From assembly GCF_001620365.2 (NCBI RefSeq), contig NZ_LQMT02000005.1, positions 1 to 44,390 on the forward strand: DNA of 44,390 bases, read 5' to 3'. Both the position numbers and the translations under genes were made by a program. The notes under the pieces are model-generated. The model was not told the origin of the DNA and ran no database searches. It saw nothing but the letters and a program-made list of their open reading frames with translations. This document shows, piece after piece, positions 8,057 to 16,441 of this stretch; within the stretch, counting starts at the first letter, position 1; every line of letters starts with the position of its first letter. The DNA is from Amycolatopsis keratiniphila subsp. keratiniphila. GTDB taxonomy: Bacteria; Actinomycetota; Actinomycetes; Mycobacteriales; Pseudonocardiaceae.

Positions 8057-8800
8057 TTAGTTCTGCAGAGCGAAAGTGACGCCGGGGGCGGCCGGGGCTT
8101 CGGGACGCGGCAGCCAGCGCTCGTCGCTCACCGGCAGCTCGCCTTCCAGCGCCGCGAGCACGGCGTCACGCGCCATCGGCAGCACCGACGCGACGGTGAC
8201 CTCGCGATCGAGCTCGTAGGAGAGCGAAGTCACGCCCGCGTCCCGGATGCCGCACGGGACGATCTTGTCGAAGGCGCCGAGGTCGGCGTTGCAGTTCAGC
8301 TCGAAACCGTGCATGGTCACGCCTCGCTGGACGCGGATGCCGATCGCGGCGATCTTCCGCTCCGGGCCGCGGTCGTCGGCGGGGATCCAGACGCCGCTGC
8401 GGCCCTCGACCCGGCCGGTGTGCACGCCGAGCTGGTCGCACACGGTGATCAGGGCCTCTTCGAGACGCCGCACGTAATGCACGACGTCGATCGGGTCGGC
8501 GAGTTTGACGATCGGGTACCCGACCAGCTGACCGGGCCCGTGCCAGGTGATCTTGCCGCCGCGGTCGACGTCGATCACCGGGGTGCCGTCGGTCGGCCTG
8601 TCCTCGGCTTCGGTGCGCTTGCCCGCCGTGTACACCGACGGGTGTTCCAGCAGCAGCATGGTGTCGGGACCCTCGCCGTCGGCACGGGCTGTCACGTGCC
8701 GGCGCTGGAGTTCCCAGGCTTCGGTGTAGTCGATCGTCCCGATCTCGCGGACGTCGACGGGCTCGGTGGCGGCACGGCATGACGTGGTCGAAGAGCTCAC
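8057..8800 (-). CDS. lipB: lipoyl(octanoyl) transferase
   Basis: Transfers octanoyl from acyl carrier protein to the lipoyl lysine of E2 and GcvH proteins, the step before LipA. The protein has 247 aa. Seen: the [17 protein letters not shown] region, [20 protein letters not shown], and the catalytic Cys in [14 protein letters not shown] with the partner Lys in RKIAAIGI. The GTG at 8800 gives a somewhat long N-terminus; initiation further in is possible. PAP2, TIGR01777 and an ArsR-type gene lie upstream on the same strand. Within this window the E2 and E3 genes that use the cofactor are only 3-6 kb away. Confidence 0.97.
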   Translation of the reverse strand: MSSSTTSCRAATEPVDVREIGTIDYTEAWELQRRHVTARADGEGPDTMLLLEHPSVYTAGKRTEAEDRPTDGTPVIDVDRGGKITWHGPGQLVGYPIVKLADPIDVVHYVRRLEEALITVCDQLGVHTGRVEGRSGVWIPADDRGPERKIAAIGIRVQRGVTMHGFELNCNADLGAFDKIVPCGIRDAGVTSLSYELDREVTVASVLPMARDAVLAALEGELPVSDERWLPRPEAPAAPGVTFALQN

Positions 8801-8810
8801 GTCAGCGACA

Positions 8811-9425
8811 CTACGCCGGGTCTTTCGGCAGGGGGAGCAGGCCCAGCCCGGCCGCCGAAATCAGGCCGACACCCCCCACCGCGAGCACGGATCCCGCCGT
8901 GTCGGTCAGCCAGTGCACGCCCAGCACGATGCGGCAGAGGGCGCCGAGCACCGTCGCCGCGGCGGCGATCGTGATCGCCAGGCGAGTGAGATGCGGACGC
9001 GTCCACGCGCACAGCAGGACCGCGACGAACCCGGTGCACGCGACGGCGACCACGTGCCCGCTCGGATAACTCAGATCGGGGAATTCACGAGGTCGCTCCC
9101 GGTAGAAGGCCGGTTTCGCGATCAGGCTGGTCATACGGCACAGCAGCAGGACGACGGCGAGCTTGACGCACAGGACGGTCAGGTCCCGGCGGCGCCACGC
9201 GACCACGACCAGCACGGCGCCCAGTGCGAACGGCAGTACCGGGCCGAGGACGTGTGTGACCAGGCCGGCCACCTGCCCGGCGGGCCGGGTGTACTGGTCG
9301 CGGAACGCGTCGGCGAGGACGACGTCCACCGGCGGCGGCCGCTCGCCGACGGACAGCCCGAGTGTGACGAAGCCGACCAGCAGCAGGAAGCCGGCGAGGG
9401 TGTACAGCCCGCGCTGCAAGGTCAT
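8811..9425 (-). CDS. PAP2-family membrane phosphatase
   Basis: A 204-aa integral membrane phosphatase of the type-2 phosphatidic acid phosphatase superfamily, acting on lipid or undecaprenyl pyrophosphates outside the membrane. The three family motifs are visible: KPAFYRERP (K-x6-RP), YPSGH, and [12 protein letters not shown] (R-x5-H-x3-D). There are about five or six hydrophobic segments. Its ATG overlaps the stop codon of the upstream TIGR01777 gene (ATGA, 9422-9425), indicating translational coupling. It ends 10 bp before the lipB start. Confidence 0.93.
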   Translation of the reverse strand: MTLQRGLYTLAGFLLLVGFVTLGLSVGERPPPVDVVLADAFRDQYTRPAGQVAGLVTHVLGPVLPFALGAVLVVVAWRRRDLTVLCVKLAVVLLLCRMTSLIAKPAFYRERPREFPDLSYPSGHVVAVACTGFVAVLLCAWTRPHLTRLAITIAAAATVLGALCRIVLGVHWLTDTAGSVLAVGGVGLISAAGLGLLPLPKDPA

Positions 9426-10306
9426 GTCGCGGCGGCCAGCGCGTCCTCGAGGGTCGGATGGCGGAAGGCGTATCCAGCCTCCTCCAGCACCCGCGGCATG
9501 GCGCGCTGCCCGAACAACGCCATCTCCTCGGCCGCCTGCCCGAGGGCGATCTTCATGGCGAACCCGGGCACCTGCCAGATCGCGGGCCGATGCACTGCGC
9601 GGCCCAGTGCCTTCGTGAAGACGGCGTTCGTGGCGGGCTGTGGCCCCGAGAGATTCACCGCACCCGACAGGGATTCGTTCTCCAGCGCGAAAACGATCGC
9701 GCCGACCTCGTCTTCGAGCGAGATCCAGGGCATGTACTGCTTGCCGTCGCCGAGTTTTCCGCCGAGCCCCAAGCGGAACAGCGGCCGGAGGACGTCAAGG
9801 AGCCCGCCCTTGCGCGCGAGCACCAGCCCGGTGCGGATGCGCACGACCCGGGCGCCCGCGGTGGCCGCGGCCTCGGTGGCGCCTTCCCAGGCAGTGCAGA
9901 GCCCGGCGAGGAAACCGCGTCCCGCCGGACTCGTTTCGTCCACAAGGGACGGTCCGGGGTCGCCGTAGTAGCCGACGGCGGAAGCGTTGACCAGTACGGG
10001 AATCCCGTGTTCGGCGACGGCTTCCGCGAGCACCTCCGTCGGTTCGACCCGGCTGTCGAGAAGTACCTGTTTGCGGGCCGCGCTCCAGCGTCCGGGCAGC
10101 AGCGGCGCGCCCGCGAGGTTCACGACCGCGTCGACCCCGTCGAGCGCGCCGTCGGCGATCTCGCCGGCCGGGGGATCCCAGCGGCGCTCGTCGGCCGCCC
10201 GCTCCTCCCGGCGGACGAGGCGGACGACCTCGTGCCCGGAACGGCGTAACCGTGTCGTCAGGGAGGTGCCGATCAGTCCGCTCGCGCCCGCGATCAGAAC
10301 TCGCAT
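9422..10306 (-). CDS. TIGR01777 family NAD-dependent epimerase/oxidoreductase
   Basis: A 294-aa extended-SDR protein of the YfcH/TIGR01777 family. Seen: the Rossmann motif GASGLIG (residues 7-13) at the N-terminus, VVNLAGAPL, NASAVGYYG (the usual Tyr of the active site), and the C-terminal DUF1731 region ending RHPTLEDALAAA. It overlaps the following PAP2 gene by 4 bp. In M. tuberculosis a homologue sits next to dlaT and lipB (Rv2216, from memory), and the same neighbourhood is kept here. The biochemical role is not established. Confidence 0.92.
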   Translation of the reverse strand: MRVLIAGASGLIGTSLTTRLRRSGHEVVRLVRREERAADERRWDPPAGEIADGALDGVDAVVNLAGAPLLPGRWSAARKQVLLDSRVEPTEVLAEAVAEHGIPVLVNASAVGYYGDPGPSLVDETSPAGRGFLAGLCTAWEGATEAAATAGARVVRIRTGLVLARKGGLLDVLRPLFRLGLGGKLGDGKQYMPWISLEDEVGAIVFALENESLSGAVNLSGPQPATNAVFTKALGRAVHRPAIWQVPGFAMKIALGQAAEEMALFGQRAMPRVLEEAGYAFRHPTLEDALAAAT

Positions 10307-10320
10307 GATCCGATCGTGTC

Positions 10321-10821
10321 CTATCCGCGATCCGGACGCACGCTCAGGTTCTTCAGTTGCCCGGCGACGTCCGACGCGGCGGTGAGCAGCACCAGCACCG
10401 GGATCGTCGCGGTGGGGCGAAGCCGGTAGCTGCCGCGCTTGTCCTGCTCGACGATCCCGGCGCCGGTCAGCGCCTTGAGATGGTGGTACAGCTGGCCTGG
10501 CGACCCGAGTTCGGCGGCCTCCTGCAGGGCGGGCGCGGTCTGCGCGCCCTTCTCGGCCAGCGTCCGCACGAGCGCCACCCGCGCGGTGCTGGACAGGGCC
10601 GCGAGCACCTCGACCCGCGGCCCGTCCTCGAATCCCAGCACCGGACCGGGCGTGACGTTGATCGCCCAGCTCAATTCGAGCGGTTCGGTCAGCTCGCCGT
10701 GGTAGCCGACGATCCCGCCGGGGCTCGCCGCCTGCTCGGCCTGGTGGTCGCCGTGCCGGTCTTCGAGCGCGGCGACCCGGGCTTCGAGGGCGGCGATCCG
10801 GTCGGCGAGCTCAGCGTCCAT
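10321..10821 (-). CDS. ArsR-like winged-helix regulator with N-terminal coiled coil
   Basis: A 166-aa predicted transcriptional regulator. Residues 1-30 (LADRIAALEARVAALEDRH) form a clear heptad-repeat coiled coil, likely a dimerisation element. A winged helix follows at about residues 75-145: ALSSTARVALVRTLAEKG, SPGQLYHHLKALTGAGIVEQ as recognition helix region, then the KRGSYRL wing. No metal-binding cysteines are present, so it is not a classical metal-sensing ArsR. It lies 14 bp upstream of the TIGR01777 gene and may head the operon that runs to lipB. Confidence 0.87.
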   Translation of the reverse strand: MDAELADRIAALEARVAALEDRHGDHQAEQAASPGGIVGYHGELTEPLELSWAINVTPGPVLGFEDGPRVEVLAALSSTARVALVRTLAEKGAQTAPALQEAAELGSPGQLYHHLKALTGAGIVEQDKRGSYRLRPTATIPVLVLLTAASDVAGQLKNLSVRPDRG

Positions 10822-10843
10822 GCCGGTTATCTATACCGTCGCG

Positions 10844-11914
10844 TCAGCGGAGCGCTCGTTCCAGGGCGGTGAAGCGCGCCGGATCGGACAGCGCCGCGAG
10901 CACGAGGTCGATGAGCGGCAGGGCGTTCTGCATGTCTTGATCGCTCACGCCGGTGAGCAGGACGGCCGCCGTGCCCGAACGCCCGCCCGGCCAGCGGACG
11001 GAAAGGCCGATGGTCAGTGTTCGAGGCAGGCTTCCACCCTTGAAGAGGACTTCGCTCGCTCCGGGTGGCACGCGGTCCGAGAGCGGCTTCGCGAGGATTT
11101 CGCGCGCGGGCGCGTACAGCCCCTTCGCGATACTGCGGTGCAGCGCGAACAGCTCCGTCGCCGATCCTCGGCCGTGTCCCTTGATCCACGGCCATTGGGC
11201 GTCCGAGGTGCCCGGCATGTCCGGCCACCGCTCGAACGCCTCGGCGCGGAACGCCGGATCGCGGACGAAGCGGCGCGCGACCGCGTCGCCCATCGCCCGC
11301 CGGACGGCGACCGGGCTCCCGGACGGGGGCGCGTACTCCGGCATCATCAGCATCAGGACCTCGCCGCCGAGCGAACGGGTGTCCGGCCGGAACCAGCCGC
11401 CCCGCGCCGCCGCCCGCTGGAGGGCGGGGTCGCCGAGGCGGGTGCGGAGATAGTCCGTGGCGGCGTTGTCGCTGAAGAGGATCATCGCTTCGGCGAGCCT
11501 GGCCAGTGGCACGCGCTGGTCGGGATCCTTGGCGATGCCGTAGTCGTCGCAGGGGACTCCCAGCCAGTTCAGCGCCCGGAAATGCGCGCGGCCGTCGGCG
11601 ACGAAGGGGTGGTGGGCGTCCCAGTCGCCCACCCGGATCCGCTCCCGCGGATCGAGCCTGCTCTCGGCGTACGCGCTGAGATGCACGACCTTGATCGACG
11701 AGGCCAGCACCCGCCGGACGTCGGGGTTGCGCGCGGCGCGGCGGCCGTCACCGTCGTCGATCAGGACGGAGACGTCTTGCCGGTGTGCGGCGATCCAGTC
11801 GAGCCAGCCCTGTTCGGTGGTCGTGTCCGGCCGGGCGGCGCTCGCGGTTCCCGGCAGCAGCAGCGCGGCCGATCCCGCGGCGGCACCCGCGAGCAGATGG
11901 CGTCTGGTCAGCAT
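10844..11914 (-). CDS. Tat-exported serine hydrolase, class A beta-lactamase-like
   Basis: A 356-aa secreted penicillin-recognising-type hydrolase. The N-terminus has a twin-arginine signal (TRRHLL, then a hydrophobic Ala/Leu stretch, then ASA cleavage-like site). Active-site motifs: S72-S-I-K75 (SxxK), S148-D-N150 (SDN) and a late KGGS (KTG-like box). A Glu-166-type omega loop is not obvious, so it may be a non-lactamase hydrolase. I chose ATG at 11914 because GAGGGAGGG precedes it and it gives a proper signal peptide; an open frame continuing upstream to 12199 only runs through palindromes. A promoter is visible at 11949-11977. Confidence 0.88.
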   Translation of the reverse strand: MLTRRHLLAGAAAGSAALLLPGTASAARPDTTTEQGWLDWIAAHRQDVSVLIDDGDGRRAARNPDVRRVLASSIKVVHLSAYAESRLDPRERIRVGDWDAHHPFVADGRAHFRALNWLGVPCDDYGIAKDPDQRVPLARLAEAMILFSDNAATDYLRTRLGDPALQRAAARGGWFRPDTRSLGGEVLMLMMPEYAPPSGSPVAVRRAMGDAVARRFVRDPAFRAEAFERWPDMPGTSDAQWPWIKGHGRGSATELFALHRSIAKGLYAPAREILAKPLSDRVPPGASEVLFKGGSLPRTLTIGLSVRWPGGRSGTAAVLLTGVSDQDMQNALPLIDLVLAALSDPARFTALERALR

Positions 11915-11948
11915 GGTCGATACCCTCCCTCTTGTTTTCCGTAATTCC

Positions 11949-11977
11949 GGAATACTAGAGTCCGGGGTAGCTGTCAA
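11949..11977 (-). promoter_or_regulatory. promoter of the serine hydrolase gene, with ATTCCGGAAT palindrome
   Basis: On the minus strand a perfect TTGACA (11977-11972) is followed after 17 nt by TATTCC (11954-11949), a plausible -35/-10 pair with a leader of about 28 nt before ATG 11914. The perfect 10-bp palindrome ATTCCGGAAT (11944-11953) covers the -10 element and is well placed as a repressor site. Confidence 0.5.
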
Positions 11978-11981
11978 ACGA

Positions 11982-12005
11982 CCGCATTTCGTCCTCTGGA
12001 TGCGG
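11982..12005. repeat. type C palindrome (short)
   Basis: CCGCAT and ATGCGG (11982-11987 and 12000-12005) bracket TTCGTCCTCTGG, a one-base variant of the TTTAGTCCTC core seen at 91-114 and 34516-34537. It is the first of four hairpins in the 299-bp stretch 11915-12213 between sucB and the serine hydrolase gene. Confidence 0.5.
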
Positions 12006-12009
12006 CCGG

Positions 12010-12034
12010 GTCCGTGAAGGGGTCCTTCACGGAC
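12010..12034. repeat. type B palindrome, single unit
   Basis: GTCCGTGAAGG and CCTTCACGGAC form a perfect 11-bp stem with a 3-nt loop. This is the shortest member of the RTGAANGSNYCSTTSM superfamily and looks like one half of the larger members, since a single core is itself nearly palindromic (TGAAGG/CCTTCA). Confidence 0.6.
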
Positions 12035-12056
12035 TTGTGGGGAGACGGAATCGGTG

Positions 12057-12121
12057 CTGGATGTCATGAAAGGGTCGTTCAGGACGAAATGTGTCCTGAA
12101 CGACCCTTTCATGACATCCAG
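12057..12121. repeat. type A long palindrome, copy 1
   Basis: Perfect 29-bp arms (12057-12085 and 12093-12121) with a 7-nt loop. The inner part of each arm, from TGTCATGAAAGGGTCG to TTCAGGAC, is identical to the copies at 22177 and 37964. The outer CTGGA/TCCAG is not shared with the other copies but is still perfectly self-complementary. Confidence 0.8.
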
Positions 12122-12159
12122 GAGTCGTGAGGGCACGAAGCGCGGGGGGAGGGAAAGGC

Positions 12160-12197
12160 GAAGGCCCCCGCCCCGCCGAAGCGGGACGAGGGCCTTC
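12160..12197 (-). terminator. sucB terminator with UUCG-type loop
   Basis: GAAGGCCC/GGGCCTTC (12160-12167 and 12190-12197) enclose an inner stem CCCGC/GCGGG. On the minus-strand RNA the loop reads C-UUCG-G, a stable tetraloop. It begins about 16 nt after the sucB stop codon. The minus-strand arm begins GTCCGTGAAGGCCC, resembling the type B core. Confidence 0.75.
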
Positions 12198-12213
12198 ACG
12201 GACTACCGGAGGA

Positions 12214-13959
12214 TCAGAGACCGAGCTCGTCCTCGAAGTTGCCCTCTTCCAGACGCTGCTTGATCGTCGTGACGAAGCGGCCAGCGTCGGCCCCGTCCAC
12301 CAGGCGGTGGTCGTAGGTCAGCGGCAGGAACGCCATCGACCGGACGGCGATCGTGTCGTTGCCGTCGGCGTCCGCGATCACGACCGGGCGCTTCACGACC
12401 GCGCCGGTACCGAGCATGCCGGACTGCGGCTGCACGATGATCGGCGTGTCGAACAGGGCGCCGTTGGAGCCGATGTTCGTGATCGTGAAGGTGCCGCCCG
12501 AAAGCTCGTCCGGCTTGATCTGGCCCGAACGCGCGCGGCCCGCCAGGTCGGCGATGCGGTGCGCGAGACCGGCGAGGCTGAGCTCACCCGCGTCGTGGAT
12601 GACCACCGACAGCAGACCCTTTTCGGTGTCCACCGCGATCCCCAGGTGCACCGCACCGTGGTAGGTGATCTCCTTCGTGTCCTCGTTGTAGGACGCGTTG
12701 ACGTTCGGGTGCTGCTTGAGCGCCTCGACGGTGGCCTTCGCGAAGAACGGCAGGAACGTCAGGTTGACGCCCTCGCGCTCCTTGAAGGCCGCCTTCGCCC
12801 GCTGGCGGAGCTTGGCGATCTTCGTGACGTCCACCTCGTGGACCTGCGTGAGCTGCGCGGAAACCTGCAGCGACTCGCGGGTCTTCGTGGCGGTGATCTG
12901 CCGGATCCGGCTGGCCTTCTGCACGGTGCCGCGCAGGGCCGCGAGCTCCGGCGAAACCGCGGCCTTGCGCGGAGCCGACGGGGCGGCGGCGGGCGCCGGG
13001 GCGGCGGCAGCGGGCTGCGCGGCCGGAGCCGGGGCGGCCTTCTGTTTGGCCTCGGCGGCCGCGAGCACGTCCTGCTTGCGGATACGGCCACCGACGCCGC
13101 TGCCGGACAGCGACGACAGGTCGATGCCGTGCTCCGAAGCGAGCTTGCGGACCAGCGGTGTCACGTACGGCGCGTTGTCCGAGCCGTTGTCGCTGCTCGC
13201 CGCGGGCTTCGGTGCCTCGGCCTTGGGGGCCGGGGCGGCCTGCGGAGCCGGGGCGGGCTTCGGCGCGGGAGCCGCTTCGGCCTTGGGCTCGGGCTTCGGT
13301 TCCGGCTTGGGCTCCGGCTTCGGCTCGGCCTTCGGGGCCGGGGCGGAACCGGCGGCACCGATCACCGCGAGCACCCCGCCGACCTCGACGGTCTCGTCCT
13401 CGCCCGCGCGGATCTCCAGCACGGTGCCGGCGACCGGGGACGGGACCTCGGTGTCGACCTTGTCCGTGGAGATCTCGAGCAGCGGCTCGTCGACCTCGAC
13501 GCTCTCGCCGACCTGCTTGAGCCACCGGGTGACGGTGCCCTCGGTGACGCTCTCGCCCAGCTCGGGCAGCTTCACCTCGGTGCCTTCGCCACCCGAAGCC
13601 GGCGCGGTGTCCGGCTGGGACGGTGCGGAGGCCTCTTCCTGAGCGGGCTCCGGCTCGGGCTCCGGCTGCGCCTCTTCGGCGGCCGGCTCGGCCGAACCGG
13701 AGGACTCCGGCACGCCGCCGGTCCCGTCGTCGATGACGGCGAGCTCGCCGCCGACCTCGACGGTCTCGTCTTCCTGAGCGCTGATCTTCACGACCTTGCC
13801 GGCGACCGGGGACGGGACCTCGGTGTCGACCTTGTCCGTGGAGATCTCGAGCAACGGCTCGTCGACCTCGACGGTGTCGCCCTCCTGCTTCAACCACCGG
13901 GTGACGGTGCCCTCGGTGACGCTCTCACCGAGCTCCGGCAACGTGACGGAGTAGGCCAT
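12214..13959 (-). CDS. sucB: 2-oxoacid dehydrogenase E2, dihydrolipoamide acyltransferase
   Basis: E2 core of the 2-oxoglutarate and/or pyruvate dehydrogenase complexes; in actinobacteria this protein (called SucB or DlaT) often serves PDH. It has 581 aa. Domains: lipoyl domain 1 (about 1-78, Lys43 in STDKVDTEV), acidic/Pro linker, lipoyl domain 2 (about 127-205, Lys167), a long Ala-Pro-Lys-rich linker, a peripheral subunit-binding domain (about 265-305, [15 protein letters not shown]) and the catalytic domain (about 345-581) with DHRLVDG (His and Asp of HxxxDG). The two lipoyl domains share a 77-bp DNA block with one mismatch. Its E3 partner lpd lies 56 bp upstream. Confidence 0.96.
   Translation of the reverse strand: MAYSVTLPELGESVTEGTVTRWLKQEGDTVEVDEPLLEISTDKVDTEVPSPVAGKVVKISAQEDETVEVGGELAVIDDGTGGVPESSGSAEPAAEEAQPEPEPEPAQEEASAPSQPDTAPASGGEGTEVKLPELGESVTEGTVTRWLKQVGESVEVDEPLLEISTDKVDTEVPSPVAGTVLEIRAGEDETVEVGGVLAVIGAAGSAPAPKAEPKPEPKPEPKPEPKAEAAPAPKPAPAPQAAPAPKAEAPKPAASSDNGSDNAPYVTPLVRKLASEHGIDLSSLSGSGVGGRIRKQDVLAAAEAKQKAAPAPAAQPAAAAPAPAAAPSAPRKAAVSPELAALRGTVQKASRIRQITATKTRESLQVSAQLTQVHEVDVTKIAKLRQRAKAAFKEREGVNLTFLPFFAKATVEALKQHPNVNASYNEDTKEITYHGAVHLGIAVDTEKGLLSVVIHDAGELSLAGLAHRIADLAGRARSGQIKPDELSGGTFTITNIGSNGALFDTPIIVQPQSGMLGTGAVVKRPVVIADADGNDTIAVRSMAFLPLTYDHRLVDGADAGRFVTTIKQRLEEGNFEDELGL
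13425..13873 (-). repeat. near-identical 77-bp blocks in the two lipoyl domains
   Basis: 13425-13501 and 13797-13873 differ at one of 77 positions, including all but one synonymous site, and similarity continues on both sides. This points to recent duplication or gene conversion between the lipoyl-domain coding segments of sucB. Confidence 0.85.
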
Positions 13960-14015
13960 CGTTCGCTGACTCCCTTGATATGTCTTGCTTGGTCTGGTTC
14001 TTCGACGGTGAGACG

Positions 14016-15389
14016 TCAGCTGTGGACGTGCAGCGGCTTGCCCGCCAGGGCGAGGAACGCTTCACCGAGGGCCTCGGTCTGCGTGGGGTGCGCGTGGATG
14101 AGCGGGGCGACGTCCTCGGGGAAGGCCTCCCAGCTGTAGATCAGCTGCGCTTCGCCGATCAGCTCGCCGACGCGGTCGCCCACCATGTGCACGCCGACGA
14201 CCGGGCCGTCCGGAGCCTTGATGAGCTTGACCCCGCCGGAGGTCTTGAGGATCTGGCTCTTGCCGTTGCCGCCGAGGTCGTAGGTGAAGGTGGTGACGTC
14301 GGAGCCGTACTTCTCCTTCGCCTGCGACTCGGTCAGGCCGACCGAAGCGACCTCGGGGTGCGAGTAGGTGACGCGCGGGATGCCGCTCTCGTCGATCACG
14401 CGCGGCTCCTGGCCGGCGATCTCTTCCGCGACGAAGATGCCCTGCTGGAACCCGCGGTGCGCGAGCTGCAGGCCGGGGACGATGTCACCGACGGCGTAGA
14501 CGTTCGGCAGGTTCGTGCGCAGGCGGTCGTCGGTGAGGACGAAACCGCGCTCCATCTTGACGCCGGCCTCCTCGTACCCGTGCCCGGCCGAGTTCGGGCC
14601 GCGGCCCACGGCGACCAGGAGCAGGTCGGCTTCGAGCGTCTCGCCGGACTCCAGCGACACGCTGACGCCGTTGTCGTCCTGCTTGGCGCCGGTGAACCGC
14701 ACGCCGGTCTTGAAGGCGATCTTGCGACGACGGAAAGCGCGCTCGAGCTGCTTGGACGCGTACTCGTCCTCGTTCGGGACCAGGCGGGGCAGCGCCTCCA
14801 CGATGGTGACGTCGACGCCGAAGGACGCCCAGACGGACGCGAATTCGACACCGATGACACCACCGCCGAGGACGATGGCCTTCTTCGGGATGTAGTCCAG
14901 CGAAAGCGCCTGCTCGCTGGCGATGATGCGCCCGCCCAGCTCCAGGCCCGGCAGCGTCCTCGAGTACGAACCGGTGGCGAGGATGACGTTCTTGCCGGTG
15001 TAGCGGGTGCCGTCGACCTCGACGGTCGTGCCGCCGACGAACGTCCCGGTGCCCTCGACGAGGTTCACCTTGTGCGCCTTGGCCAGGCCCTGGAGGCCCT
15101 TGTACAGGCGCGAGATGATCCCGTCCTTGTACTTGTTGACGCCGGCGATGTCGATGCCTTCCAGCACGGCCTTCACACCGAAGGTCTCGGCGTCGCGGGT
15201 CTCGTCGGCGACCTCCGCCGCGTGCAGGAGGGCCTTGGTCGGGATGCAGCCTCGGTGGAGGCACGTCCCGCCAAGCTTGTCCTTTTCGATCAGGGTGACG
15301 GAAAGGCCCAGCTCGGCCGCGCGGAACGCGGCGGCGTAGCCGCCCGATCCGCCACCCAGGATCACAAGGTCGGCGGAGGTGTCGGTCAC
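14016..15389 (-). CDS. lpd: dihydrolipoyl dehydrogenase (E3)
   Basis: FAD enzyme that reoxidises the dihydrolipoyl groups of 2-oxoacid dehydrogenase complexes using NAD+. The protein has 457 aa. Seen: the FAD motif [10 protein letters not shown] at the N-terminus, the redox-active disulfide [13 protein letters not shown], the NAD motif GGGVIGVEF, the second FAD motif YAVGDI, and a C-terminal HAHPTQTE with the catalytic His-Glu pair. I chose GTG at 15389 because GAGGAG lies 8 nt upstream and it gives the usual N-terminus; the open frame extends to 15776 without family similarity and runs against a plus-strand gene. It forms an operon with sucB. Confidence 0.96.
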   Translation of the reverse strand: MTDTSADLVILGGGSGGYAAAFRAAELGLSVTLIEKDKLGGTCLHRGCIPTKALLHAAEVADETRDAETFGVKAVLEGIDIAGVNKYKDGIISRLYKGLQGLAKAHKVNLVEGTGTFVGGTTVEVDGTRYTGKNVILATGSYSRTLPGLELGGRIIASEQALSLDYIPKKAIVLGGGVIGVEFASVWASFGVDVTIVEALPRLVPNEDEYASKQLERAFRRRKIAFKTGVRFTGAKQDDNGVSVSLESGETLEADLLLVAVGRGPNSAGHGYEEAGVKMERGFVLTDDRLRTNLPNVYAVGDIVPGLQLAHRGFQQGIFVAEEIAGQEPRVIDESGIPRVTYSHPEVASVGLTESQAKEKYGSDVTTFTYDLGGNGKSQILKTSGGVKLIKAPDGPVVGVHMVGDRVGELIGEAQLIYSWEAFPEDVAPLIHAHPTQTEALGEAFLALAGKPLHVHS

Positions 15390-15612
15390 TTCAATAACTC
15401 CTCGGCAAGCGGTAGGGGTGGTGCTCTGGCGCCGCTTCGCGCGGTATACGCGCGCGCGGACACTTGCCATCTTGTCACTACGTGTGGAGAGGCTGCGACC
15501 TAGGCCGCGTGCTGTGACCCACGGGACACGGCCCACGCGGACCGCCACGCTGAGCACACGCCCGCGTCGGGATAATGGACATCGGACGCGAATGGGAAGT
15601 GAGGTGGTCGGA

Positions 15613-15948
15613 GTGGGTCTGTTCGACTCGCTGCGCCGGCGCTCTAAAGGCGGGCAGAAGCCCGGTACGCTGCGGAAAGCCTCTTCAAACGACTTCAAGC
15701 ATCTTGAGGAGTGGGCGTCTTCACGGACCGGTGTCGAGGCGTACGTGGAGCCGAAGACCAACGTCACGGAGACCACCGTCGTCCTGATCGCCCATGACGG
15801 TGAGTGGACCCGTCGCCGGATCGAGAGCCTCGACGCGGCGCAGCAGTTCGGTCACAAGCGGTCGATCCCCGTGTACGAGGTGGCCAGGGTCGGCTACCCG
15901 AAGCGGATGCGGGAGTACACCGAGCGGAAGAAGCGCGGCGAAGCCTGA
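15613..15948 (+). CDS. conserved small actinobacterial protein
   Basis: A 111-aa protein that begins MGLFDSLRRRSKGG and is basic at both ends (C-terminus MREYTERKKRGEA). The middle (VEAYVEPKTNVTETTVVLIAHDGEWTRRRI) suggests a small alpha/beta fold. I chose GTG at 15613, with GAGG about 8 nt upstream, over ATG at 15592. Similar short proteins are common beside lpd in actinobacteria, sometimes loosely named oxidoreductase; I see no cofactor motif that supports this. It is divergent from lpd across 223 bp. No function can be assigned. Confidence 0.82.
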   Translation: MGLFDSLRRRSKGGQKPGTLRKASSNDFKHLEEWASSRTGVEAYVEPKTNVTETTVVLIAHDGEWTRRRIESLDAAQQFGHKRSIPVYEVARVGYPKRMREYTERKKRGEA

Positions 15949-15955
15949 CGCGGGT

Positions 15956-16408
15956 TCAGAGGTCGATCTCGCCGACGTGCTGTCCGTCGTGGACGGTGCC
16001 GGTGTCGCGGAAGCCAAGCCGGAGGTAGAACGCCTCCGGGCTGTGCTCGCCCGGCACCCAGAGCGTCGTCGCCCGCCGACGGCCGCGGCGCCGAGCCTCG
16101 TCGAGGACGGCCTCGACGGCGAATCGGCCGTAGCCCTTGCCTTGCCGTCCCGCCGCGACGTTGAGCCGCCAGAGCCCGCAGCGGAAGTAGTCGATCGGGC
16201 AGTCCGGATCGAACGCGCCCATCACGAATCCGACCGGTTCACCGTCGTCGAGGATCAGCCGCGGCCAGGCGACTTCGGGCTGCGCGTAGGCCTCGGCGAG
16301 TGACCGGGCCACAGGGGCGACGTAGGAATCCTGATGCGGTTCGACGGCGATCGAGCAGGCGACGCCGACGTTGTCCCGAGTGATCTTCGTGAGTGTGAGA
16401 GCGGTCAT
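15956..16408 (-). CDS. GNAT family N-acetyltransferase
   Basis: A 150-aa acetyl-CoA-dependent acyltransferase. Seen: the GNAT core with strand LILDDGEPVGFVMGAF, the acetyl-CoA pyrophosphate loop VAAGRQGKGYGRFAVEAVL (R/Q-x-x-G-x-G/A) and the C-terminal HSPEAFYLRLGFRDTG, a typical motif B ending. Similar to the diamine/spermidine or BltD-like acetyltransferases, but the substrate is uncertain. It converges with the small gene ending at 15948, with only 7 bp between the stop codons and no terminator. Confidence 0.92.
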   Translation of the reverse strand: MTALTLTKITRDNVGVACSIAVEPHQDSYVAPVARSLAEAYAQPEVAWPRLILDDGEPVGFVMGAFDPDCPIDYFRCGLWRLNVAAGRQGKGYGRFAVEAVLDEARRRGRRRATTLWVPGEHSPEAFYLRLGFRDTGTVHDGQHVGEIDL

Positions 16409-16441
16409 GGTCGCGAAGCTAGCGACGCGCTCCGGCGGAAT

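Noticed and set aside
11915..12199. 95-residue N-terminal extension of the serine hydrolase frame
   Set aside because: It would translate palindromes and a promoter; the Tat signal and ribosome binding site fix the start at 11914.
12127..14139. Plus-strand open frame of 670 codons opposite sucB
   Set aside because: Low-complexity Arg/Gly/Leu repeats that mirror the Ala-Pro-Lys linker and lipoyl domains of sucB; no support as a gene.
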